A DNA stretch of 14,464 nucleotides from Gonium pectorale (lineage: Eukaryota > Chlorophyta > Chlorophyceae > Chlamydomonadales > Volvocaceae): NCBI GenBank assembly GCA_001584585.1, contig LSYV01000011.1, forward strand, positions 2,782,508-2,796,971, given 5' to 3'. The translations under genes were made by a program, and so were the position numbers. The notes below the pieces were generated by a model. It made no database searches and was not told the DNA's origin. It saw nothing but the letters and a program-made list of their open reading frames with translations. Shown here piece after piece: positions 1-6,093 of this stretch (position 1 is the first letter of the stretch; each line of letters opens with the position of its first letter).

Positions 1-480
1 GTTGGGCGATATTTTTCTCCTCCGTTCCACGTCCCCGCTGCCCGCGTGGCCAGTCCCGGGCATCTGCCAGCCTAGCCGGCCTGGCGCATCCAACGCGCGG
101 CAACACGTTTCTGCGTGCAGTGCGGGCCAGGGCTGCAACGGGCGGGCTGCCTCCACGGCGGGCGCCAATGTGGCCACCACCCATCAGAGACTGACCAGTG
201 CCAGTGAGGCCCGTGCTTGCACCCGCCCTCGCGACCCAGCCTCCGACGCATGCACCGTCCCACCGTCCTACCCTACCACCCTAGCAAGATGCTCGTTGTT
301 AACTCGACCGCATGTCGCCATGAGCCTGCAACCGAGCGCTCCAATCCGACCCGGCCCGGTCCGGTCCGTGGCCCCCGGGTCGCCCAGCAGATCCGAGCGC
401 TCCAACCCGGCCCAGCCCGGCCCATTCCGGTCCGTGGCCCCCGGGCGCCCCGCGCATCCCCGCCGTGCTGAAGTGCCCAC
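1..480 (-). other. Probable PLC intron, no exon recognised
   Basis: This stretch follows the donor at 480/481 on the minus strand. I find no PLC-like exon in any minus frame. It contains two imperfect copies of a roughly 57-bp G+C-rich unit at 333-385 and 394-450 (period 61). Plus-strand open frames here are low-complexity Pro/Arg/Ala sequence and are probably spurious. Confidence 0.45.
333..450. repeat. Two-copy G+C-rich tandem repeat (period 61)
   Basis: The unit starts CGAGCGCTCCAA and ends GGCCCCCGGG(T/G)CGCCC. Copies are at 333-385 and 394-450, differing by a few substitutions and a small indel. It lies in the presumed PLC intron and is probably a minisatellite seed. Confidence 0.7.
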
Positions 481-576
481 CTGCACACCGACGGAGCTGG
501 TCAGCGTCCCGCCGTGCTTGCACACAGGCCCGTTGAACGTGTCCAGCTCTATGACGCGGCAGCCTGCGAGCAGCGA
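481..576 (-). CDS. Phosphoinositide phospholipase C, X-domain exon (second half)
   Basis: This 32-codon minus-strand exon continues the X domain directly from the exon at 1038-1190. Its first residues read SLLAGCRVIELDTFNGPV, followed by KHGGTLTSSV. A CAG acceptor lies just before TCG at 576, and CAG followed by GTGGGC gives the donor after 481. Both junctions are phase 0, so the two exons join without disturbing the frame. The E and D of the catalytic GCRxxELD motif are present. The second catalytic histidine of animal PLCs (HGHTLTS) appears as glycine (HGGTLTS), so activity is uncertain unless this lineage uses another arrangement. The following exon (ASIxxHAFxxSxYPVI region) is not seen in 1-480 and should lie left of the window. 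Confidence 0.75.
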
Positions 577-726
577 CTGCGGACGGTACCAGGGCGCGGC
601 AGGCGACGAGGCGGCGGTTAGCGTGAGGATGTCCAGGGACGCCTACGTGCAGGTCCCGGGTAACTGGGATGGGCCACGGGGTTGCCGTACTTGTCAGTTG
701 GGACTCCTGTAACATGTTATCGGGTT

Positions 727-787
727 GCTTTCACCCCTGCACGCACACACACACACACACCCAGCGTGTGCGTGCAGGGGTGAAAGC
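727..787. repeat. Perfect 22-bp inverted repeat with (CA)n loop
   Basis: The arm at 727-748 (GCTTTCACCCCTGCACGCAC then AC) is exactly reverse-complementary to 766-787. The 17-base loop is mostly CA repeats. It lies inside the intron between the two PLC exons, so an RNA from either strand could fold into a 22-bp stem. The arm length fits a small-RNA precursor, a folded-back microsatellite or a tiny inverted-repeat transposon remnant. The sequence alone does not decide between these. Confidence 0.85.
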
Positions 788-837
788 GTATGCGTGTCGT
801 ATGCGTATGCGTATCGGTCGTTCTATTTCAACACACC

Positions 838-888
838 CAGCTCAGCCCAGCGTTCAGTTGCTGGGCTGGGGTGCTGGGCTGGGCTGGT
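838..888. repeat. CCCAG/CTGGG-rich imperfect inverted repeat
   Basis: CCCAGCTCAGCCCAG is followed by CTGGGCTGGGGTGCTGGGCTGGGCTGG, so the two halves can pair. It lies in the same PLC intron as the 22-bp inverted repeat and is probably simple-sequence expansion. Confidence 0.5.
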
Positions 889-1037
889 GAGCCGGGCGCG
901 ATAGGAGGTATTTGGATTCACGGGCTGCCGGCTAGGATGATGCCTTTGCTAGCTACATCGTATACCTATTGCATGTACTCCGTCACGCATACCCTAACAC
1001 ATACGCCTGGCAGCGTCCGCCCTTGGCTCTGACGCAC

Positions 1038-1190
1038 CTTGACGATGGTGGCCGTGCCTGAGGCGCTGAACAGTTGGTTGCGAGTCAGGTAGGAGTTGTG
1101 GCCCGAGGAGATGAAGTAGCATGGCAGCGGCTGGCTCATGTCCTGATACACGCCACGGAAGCCCTCCGCCTGCTGGTAGGGCCGCCACAC
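1038..1190 (-). CDS. Phosphoinositide phospholipase C, X-domain exon (first half)
   Basis: The minus strand encodes the start of a PI-PLC X domain. The key stretch is VYQDMSQPLPCYF, then SSGHNSYL and NQLFSASGTATIVK. This matches the family pattern of a YQDMSxPL entry followed by the HN(T/S)Y motif that carries the first catalytic histidine. PI-PLC hydrolyses phosphatidylinositol 4,5-bisphosphate to IP3 and diacylglycerol at membranes. The exon ends in AAG followed by GTGCGT, a good splice donor, with the last base at 1038. The 5' edge is less certain: acceptor AGs give starts at 1190, 1172 or 1169. The reading frame stays open upstream to about 1373 but loses similarity. I recognise no EF-hand, PH or other upstream PLC exon between 1190 and 1660, so the gene is either split by the downstream insertions or is a fragment. 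Confidence 0.75.
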
Positions 1191-1660
1191 CTGGGGATGC
1201 CCATCCCAACGGTCAGCGGCCGCCTCGGGGCAGCTGGAGGGTCTCTCCAAGCCCGAGCAACTCAGTCGGTCCTCCCCCTCCAACATCCTCGACGACTGCA
1301 GGGCGAGCCCAACGTCGGAGACAGAGGGGTGGATTCCGCCAGTTCCACTTTCCTCATGGCCGCCCATGTCCACGGGGGTGCAGGGGAGAAGCTCGGGGCT
1401 CGCGTTTCGCTAACGCTCACGCTCACGCTGCCCCTTCGCCCCCTGTCAGCAGCTGCACTTCAGGTGGAGTTGCTGGGCCCATGTGGAAAGCCGGTTTACA
1501 GTTTTGGCTCAGGGCACGAATATCTTATCAAATGGTTATATAATGGTCACACACCCAAAGAGAATTCGGTCCGTGTACTTGCTCGTCCGGGGGTTTTCTG
1601 TTTGCAGCCAACCTGTTTTCCAAATATGAAGTTGGGAGCGGGTGCTCAAGTGCACTAGCT
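1191..1660. other. Intergenic or intronic spacer between PLC exon and ankyrin gene
   Basis: No exon of either neighbour is recognised here. It contains a short CTCACG tandem run near 1411-1430 and a TATA-like box at 1537-1543. It probably includes the upstream intron of PLC (minus) and the promoter region of the ankyrin gene (plus). Confidence 0.4.
1537..1543 (+). promoter_or_regulatory. TATA-like box upstream of ankyrin gene
   Basis: TATATAA lies within a locally A+T-rich stretch, about 127 bases before the first in-frame ATG at 1664. That spacing allows a short 5' leader. The motif is nearly symmetrical, so it could equally serve the minus strand. Confidence 0.3.
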
Positions 1661-1663
1661 GTG

Positions 1664-2233
1664 ATGTGCAACATGGCAGGCGAGACGCCTCCGCACTCGC
1701 GGGTTTGGCTTCCAGAGCTGGTGGAGCGCTTTGCCCGTTTCCTCCCGCCCAACGTCGTCGCCTGCGCACTGCGCCTCGTCGATAAAGCCACCTCGGCGCA
1801 GTTCCGCGGGCGCCCGCAGTTCGCGACGGTACGCCTGTCGCACCCCGTCCCGCCATGGGCCTTCGCCGCCCGCTGGGCCGCCCCCGGGGCCATGACGCAC
1901 CTGACGCTCGCGCAGCGACACCAGCTGCTCTGCCTCACTGCCGCTAGCGGCGTGGTAACCAACCTGCAGCTCGCGCTGCGCCTCGCCGGCTGCGTCCAAG
2001 CGCCCGACCACGAGGCCGAGCTGCTCTGCGCGGCTGCCAATGCCGGCCGTCTGGACGCCTGCCAGTGGCTCCTGACCCACTGCGCCCCTGGGAGTGACCA
2101 CAATTGCACGGCCCTGTTTGCCGCGGCGTGGACCGGCCAGCTGGCAATATGCGAGCTGCTGCTCCACAGAATCCCGGCCTTGCGACTTGCTCAGCTCGTA
2201 GCGTACCGCTCGTTGACAAGCGCTTTCTCTTGA
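1664..2233 (+). pseudogene. Ankyrin-repeat protein, 3'-truncated
   Basis: The frame opens at ATG 1664 (a second ATG is at 1673). It quickly reaches WLPELVERFARFLPPNVVAC, an F-box-like leader I recognise as typical of the expanded volvocine ankyrin family, then RLVDKATSAQF and a PVPPWAFAARW segment. From about residue 115 there are ankyrin-like units: ELLCAAANAGRLDACQWLL, then ALFAAAWTGQLAICELLL. Similarity ends near 2163, partway into the array. The tail (HRIPALRLAQ to the TGA at 2231-2233) does not look like ankyrin. Family members are usually much longer, with many more repeats, so I infer that the gene was cut by an insertion or rearrangement. Ankyrin repeats bind proteins; no substrate can be named. 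Confidence 0.65.
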
Positions 2234-2238
2234 TCTAA

Positions 2239-2685
2239 TCGCGTCTAACACGGTGGGTGGTGCCCGACCCGTTCGCAGTGGACCCCGCCGCTCAACTCGC
2301 GCTTATCACGGGCATCGCGGCTATCACGGCCGGCCAGCAGAGCCGAGGCAACAAGCGCCCGTATCCTGCTAACAACGGCGGCGACCATAAGCGCAAGTTG
2401 CCCGTCGCCCACAGGCTCATTGGCTCGCTCACGCCGCCCATCTCGGACGAGCAGGCCAAGCAGGGCCTGCCGGTGCGCAACAACTACTTTCCGCGCACCG
2501 CCAACTACAACCCGGTGGTCGTCATTTACGAGCTCGCACCCAGCGAGCAGCTGCCGGAGCCGGTCGGCATCGCGACCGTGAGCGTTCCGGGCGGGAACGC
2601 GGTTAGGCTGCCGGTGTTCCGCGCGGGATCGTTTGTGCCCGCCCTGCCCCCGCAGCAGAACGCCGCGGGTGGCATGAGCCAGTAG
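2239..2685 (+). CDS. Hypothetical protein, possibly a partial transposon ORF or exon
   Basis: This open frame has no ATG near its start: it is open from a stop at 2236 and first reads VPDPFAVDPAAQLALITG. It ends at a stop after GGMSQ. The middle is basic (NKRPYP, DHKRKLP) and the second half is proline- and valine-rich (NYNPVVVIYELAP, EPVGIATVSVPGG). No known domain is recognised. Balanced composition and length over G+C-rich DNA suggest genuine coding sequence, either an internal exon or the 3' end of a mobile-element ORF. It sits between the truncated ankyrin gene and the retrotransposon Gag, followed closely by three hairpin repeats, so it may belong to a separate, older insertion. Confidence 0.35.
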   Translation, partial: SRLTRWVVPDPFAVDPAAQLALITGIAAITAGQQSRGNKRPYPANNGGDHKRKLPVAHRLIGSLTPPISDEQAKQGLPVRNNYFPRTANYNPVVVIYELAPSEQLPEPVGIATVSVPGGNAVRLPVFRAGSFVPALPPQQNAAGGMSQ

Positions 2686-2704
2686 GCGGTTGAAAAGAGT
2701 GGTG

Positions 2705-2785
2705 TTGCCCCGACTAGGGGAGCCTTTATTCGCGGGTTGCCCCAACTAGGGGAGCCTGAGCTGTGCTGCCCCAACTAGGGGAGCC
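2705..2785 (+). repeat. Three direct copies of a 20-bp hairpin unit
   Basis: TTGCCCC(A/G)ACTAGGGGAGCC occurs at 2705-2724 and 2737-2756, and with CT for TT at 2766-2785. Each unit can fold as a CCCC/GGGG stem over a five-base loop. A weaker relative, CCTCGACGAGG, follows near 2802. The repeats begin about 20 bases after the stop of the preceding ORF, like a structured 3' UTR or a transposon end. Confidence 0.8.
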
Positions 2786-2912
2786 GTTGTATCGTGCGGC
2801 CTCGACGAGGAGGAGCACTTGCGCTGAGAGAGCGATCGTACTGCCCGAGAAGTGGGCTATAGTCACGCAATAGTTGTCATTTCGCTGAGTATAGAGTTCA
2901 CGTAGCAGACTT

Positions 2913-2944
2913 CGTCACGCGCACGTTGCGTCACGCGCACGTTG
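2913..2944. repeat. 16-bp perfect tandem duplication
   Basis: CGTCACGCGCACGTTG occurs twice, head to tail, at 2913-2928 and 2929-2944. It lies in the presumed leader upstream of gag. Confidence 0.85.
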
Positions 2945-3342
2945 AGACCCTTGCTGGCCATATTTGCGAGACTGCCTAGCTCGTGTAAGCATCGTGGATA
3001 CTTTAGGCTTGCCCCCTCGCCCTAATCAGGAGCTTCGTCGCAACCCGCAGCGGCAAGGCACATCGTCGCAGTTGCGTTCCAGTAGGGCACGTGACGACGC
3101 AGAGACCGCGCAGTTGATAGCGAGGTTAAATAGGCGTCCATCGTCTAGTGAGTCCGGTGCGGGCAGCCAGCAGCACTCGGCACTTTCGGCCCCGCGCCGT
3201 GCGAGTGAGGGGGAGGCACACCGGTCCGCCCGCTTGGACTGCTTTCCTGCAGCACTTAGGAGGGGTTCGCATTCACGTGCCGGAAGAGCCCGGTGCAGTA
3301 GCCGTTCCCCTAGTGCCCACTGTCTGCGATAGTGACGACGAC

Positions 3343-6093
3343 ATGGAGTCAACGCGCTATCCCACGTTTGATCCGTTCCACTACAAGGGCCTTGACAGGT
3401 TCGTGCAGGACGTCAGGCACCTGTGCATCACTGAGCCGCGCATCAAGCGCGGCGCGGCGCACACCGCCGCCCAAGCCAAGGCTGTGCTGGACGCACTTCC
3501 GGTGCGCTACAGCTCGTACGAGACGTGGTACGGTAAGCACAAGGCGACGCTGCTCGCGGACGCTGCCGCCCACTACAATGTGCAGGAAAATGTCCTGTCT
3601 GCTGAGCAGCTGCTTGACTTCTTTGTCGCGCTGCTTGACAAGCACTTCGAGACCCCTCGCGTCACAGCTCTCCTGGCAGAGATAAAGACGGCCGCCCAGG
3701 GCTCCGACCCGCCCAGCCTGTTCCTGCAGAGGCTCATGCGCGCGGAGAAGGGCCTGGCGGGCCGGGTGAGCCAGTATGAGGTGGGTGAGCGGTTCGTGGA
3801 TGGGCTCATTCCCGCCGTGGGCGAGCCCGTCAAGCGCACGCTGTGCGCCATCCCCAAATCCGAGTGGTACGCACGCTTGCCCAAGACCGCTGAGGAAGCC
3901 GACGTGGTCTGGAACAACCTGTCTGAGCACGAGCGCAAACCGCCCAAAGACAGCACCAAGGAGCCGCGCGCGCCCAAAGCCAGCCCCGCGCACGAAAGCA
4001 AGCCCTCGCAGGAGAGTGGGTCCGAGCGGCGCCGCCGCGACCGCTACCCCCGCGGCACGGGCAGGTACTACTGCGAGCTGCACGGCCCCAACTACACCCA
4101 CAACACCGTCGACTGCGAGGCGCGGCGGGCCGGCCAGTCAAGAACCGCCGCCGTGACCAAGGGTGGGGGTGAGTTGGAGGGCATAATGCAGCAGCTGCGG
4201 GCTTTCCTGTCCCAGGGGGAGGGTGGCGACCGCAGCGGCGCGCACGCATCGTCCAGCACGGGCGCATCTGCTTCGGGCCGCACGGGAGGTGCAAGCCGCA
4301 GCCAGGGAGGCGACAACGGTCGCCACCGGGACAGGGACCGCTACCGGGAGCGCGACCGCGACCGGGACAGGGACCGCGACCGGGCGCGGGATCGCGACGG
4401 GGACCGGGGCAGGTACCGGGACCGGGAGCCGTGCTCGTACTGTGGCCGCGGCGGCCACGACGACAGTGGCTGCTGGATTAAGCACCCTGAGCTGGCCCAC
4501 CCCAACTACGAGCCCCCTGGCTCCGTGCTGAAGGCCCTGTTTGAGCAGAATCAGGCCAAGAGCGCCAAAAAGGGCAAGGCGGCCGCCGCCGCCAAGGCTG
4601 TCGTGGAAGACGACTACTCAGAGACCGACGATGAGAGAGATGAGAGAGAGGTGCGCAAAGCGTGCGCCACGCAGGCCAAGCACAGGCACGCCATGAGCGT
4701 CACGGGGTCGCCCACGGTGCCCCTTTCGTCCGTGTACTGGGAGCGCATGCCCACCACTGCATTCGGCATGCCGGTGGGCCAGGACAACGCGGGTCAGCAG
4801 CGCACGGCAATGGCCACGCTGCGCTCGCAGGCCGTGCCCACATCGTTTGAGCCCGCGCCGTTAGGCAGCGACTACCCGCCGCGCGTGCCCGCGCCCGCAC
4901 AGCAGCCCGCACAGCAGCTCCCGACCCGGCGGGAGGTGCAGGCCCAGATAGACGAGTTGCTTGAGCAATACCGCAGGGCCATGCAGTCCGAACTGCTCGC
5001 GCTCGTGAAAGGCAGCGCGGGTAGCGGGGCCCAGGGCAGCGAGGCGGACGACGGCAGCACCCGCGCCCACAAGGGCACCCAGTGTGTCCCCTCTGAGCTG
5101 CCCTCGTGCCCTTCGAGCCCCAGCACCAGCTCGCAGGGGCCCGTCGCCGGTGCGGGAGGCACCTCGGAGGCGGCTGCGGCTGCCACCTCGCGCATCAGAC
5201 CGCCAGATAAGTTTCGCACGCCCCAGGGGCTGCAGTACCAGGTGAGCGGTGCGGGGTCCAAGCCCCCACGCACCCTGGCTGAGATGGACGTGCATGAGCG
5301 CGGCCAGGCCCTTACGGCCAATCCCGCCGCGGCTAACTACCTGCAGCAGAAGCCCGGCATGTACTACTACCCGCCTGGAGCCGCCTGCATCAGGCAGCTC
5401 GACGGCCACTTCATGGCCAAAGACCTCATGCGCGACCCTGCCGCTGATGTTAATGTGATTCCCGCTGAGGTTGCCCACACCCTGAAGCTGCCGGTGGTCC
5501 CGACCAGCACGCGCCTGTCCACCTCAACCGACACGGGTGGCACGGTGCTGGGTGAGCTGGACACGGACGGCCTCTCCCTCGTGATGCTGCCAGGTACGCC
5601 ACACGAGACGGCTGTGCCGCTAACCCTCACCCTAGTGTCGGACATCAAGCCGACGCTGTTCAACTTCCTGGTCGGAAACGAGCAGGCCAAGCTGCTGGGC
5701 GACGGCCTCGACTCATACCCGCAGCCCATGTTGCACTTTCGCCCGAATTTCATTGAGCACCCTGACTACAAGGTCACGATTCCCATGAGGCCCACGCCGC
5801 ACAGCGCCCAGGTGCACTTCACGGCCAAGCCCCGTGTCGCCTGCGTGTCTGTCGCCAGCGCTTCCCCTTCCGGCTCAGAGCTGGGGGGGGGGATGCCCGC
5901 AAGCCAACGTGACGAAGCCCTCCCTCGAGAACGCTGCCCACGATACCCCGCAGCAGGGCGCCAGCCAGGACTGCAGGCTGCCCCAGTGCGCCTCGCCTGC
6001 CGCTCCGACACAGTCCGCGCGCAACGAGTACGAGCCGCCGCCGGTGGCCCAAGAGCGCGGCGTGGGCGCCGACAACGACGTCACCCAGGCTAA
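3343..6093 (+). CDS. gag-pro: Gag-protease polyprotein of the Ty3/gypsy-like element
   Basis: I chose ATG 3343 (MESTRYPTFDPFHYKG) because the open frame further left has no ATG. Residues 1-210 form a helical retrotransposon Gag domain (LLDFFVALLDKHF, FLQRLMRAEKGLAGRV). A CHHC-type zinc module lies at 4072-4116 and a canonical CX2CX4HX4C knuckle at 4432-4473, with an Arg-Asp repeat between them. These would package element RNA. An acidic/basic linker and a Gln-rich coiled-coil-like stretch (AQIDELLEQYRRAMQ) follow. A retropepsin-like protease lies at roughly 5390-5760, ending in a FLVGNEQAKLLGD segment. The expected D-S/T-G triad reads D-P-A (5434-5442), so the protease may be inactive. From the G10 run at 5883-5892 onward this frame loses coding character and the real product continues in another frame. 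The 67 or so C-terminal codons to 6093 are probably meaningless. Confidence 0.8.
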   Translation: MESTRYPTFDPFHYKGLDRFVQDVRHLCITEPRIKRGAAHTAAQAKAVLDALPVRYSSYETWYGKHKATLLADAAAHYNVQENVLSAEQLLDFFVALLDKHFETPRVTALLAEIKTAAQGSDPPSLFLQRLMRAEKGLAGRVSQYEVGERFVDGLIPAVGEPVKRTLCAIPKSEWYARLPKTAEEADVVWNNLSEHERKPPKDSTKEPRAPKASPAHESKPSQESGSERRRRDRYPRGTGRYYCELHGPNYTHNTVDCEARRAGQSRTAAVTKGGGELEGIMQQLRAFLSQGEGGDRSGAHASSSTGASASGRTGGASRSQGGDNGRHRDRDRYRERDRDRDRDRDRARDRDGDRGRYRDREPCSYCGRGGHDDSGCWIKHPELAHPNYEPPGSVLKALFEQNQAKSAKKGKAAAAAKAVVEDDYSETDDERDEREVRKACATQAKHRHAMSVTGSPTVPLSSVYWERMPTTAFGMPVGQDNAGQQRTAMATLRSQAVPTSFEPAPLGSDYPPRVPAPAQQPAQQLPTRREVQAQIDELLEQYRRAMQSELLALVKGSAGSGAQGSEADDGSTRAHKGTQCVPSELPSCPSSPSTSSQGPVAGAGGTSEAAAAATSRIRPPDKFRTPQGLQYQVSGAGSKPPRTLAEMDVHERGQALTANPAAANYLQQKPGMYYYPPGAACIRQLDGHFMAKDLMRDPAADVNVIPAEVAHTLKLPVVPTSTRLSTSTDTGGTVLGELDTDGLSLVMLPGTPHETAVPLTLTLVSDIKPTLFNFLVGNEQAKLLGDGLDSYPQPMLHFRPNFIEHPDYKVTIPMRPTPHSAQVHFTAKPRVACVSVASASPSGSELGGGMPASQRDEALPRERCPRYPAAGRQPGLQAAPVRLACRSDTVRAQRVRAAAGGPRARRGRRQRRHPG
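4321..4428 (+). repeat. Arg-Asp repeat tract within Gag
   Basis: Repeated CGGGAC/CGCGAC hexamers encode about 35 residues of alternating Arg and Asp (DRDRYRERDRDRDRDRDRARD). Similar RD/RE tracts occur in RNA-binding and splicing proteins. It sits just before the CCHC knuckle, so it probably contributes to nucleic-acid binding or condensation. The tract can change length easily by slippage. Confidence 0.8.
5390..5760 (+). other. Retropepsin-like protease domain with altered active site
   Basis: The layout follows Ty3/gypsy proteases: a catalytic loop and helix (DPAADVNVIPAEVAHTLKLP), a glycine-containing flap region (TDTGGTVLGELD), and a FLVGN...LLGDGL element. The catalytic Asp codon is GAC at 5434, but the next two residues are Pro and Ala instead of Ser/Thr and Gly. 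Single-base changes in each codon would account for this. A DTG at 5530-5538 exists but sits in the flap position, not the catalytic one. Confidence 0.6.

Noticed and set aside
2..712. 236-codon plus-strand frame at the window start
   Set aside because: It is low-complexity Pro/Arg/Ser sequence that overlaps the well-supported minus-strand PLC exon and repeated G+C-rich units.
741..762. CRISPR-like or telomeric repeat
   Set aside because: It is a plain CA dinucleotide microsatellite forming the loop and arm ends of a hairpin.
2260..2275. TGGTGCCCGACCC as a tRNA primer-binding site
   Set aside because: It starts with TGG but further bases do not give a proper T-arm complement, and it lies inside an open reading frame with no LTR-like sequence on its left.
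3148..3342. Gag start further upstream at a GTG codon
   Set aside because: Eukaryotic initiation at GTG is unlikely. The first ATG at 3343 directly precedes recognisable Gag sequence.
3349..4101. Long minus-strand open frames opposite gag and elsewhere
   Set aside because: They lie opposite strong coding sequence in G+C-rich DNA, where antisense stops are rare, and show no domain motifs.
5530..5538. D-T-G as the protease active site
   Set aside because: It lies about 32 residues after the helix-loop expected to hold the catalytic Asp, in the flap-like position. The D-P-A-A-D-V-N-V-I segment aligns better with the catalytic loop.
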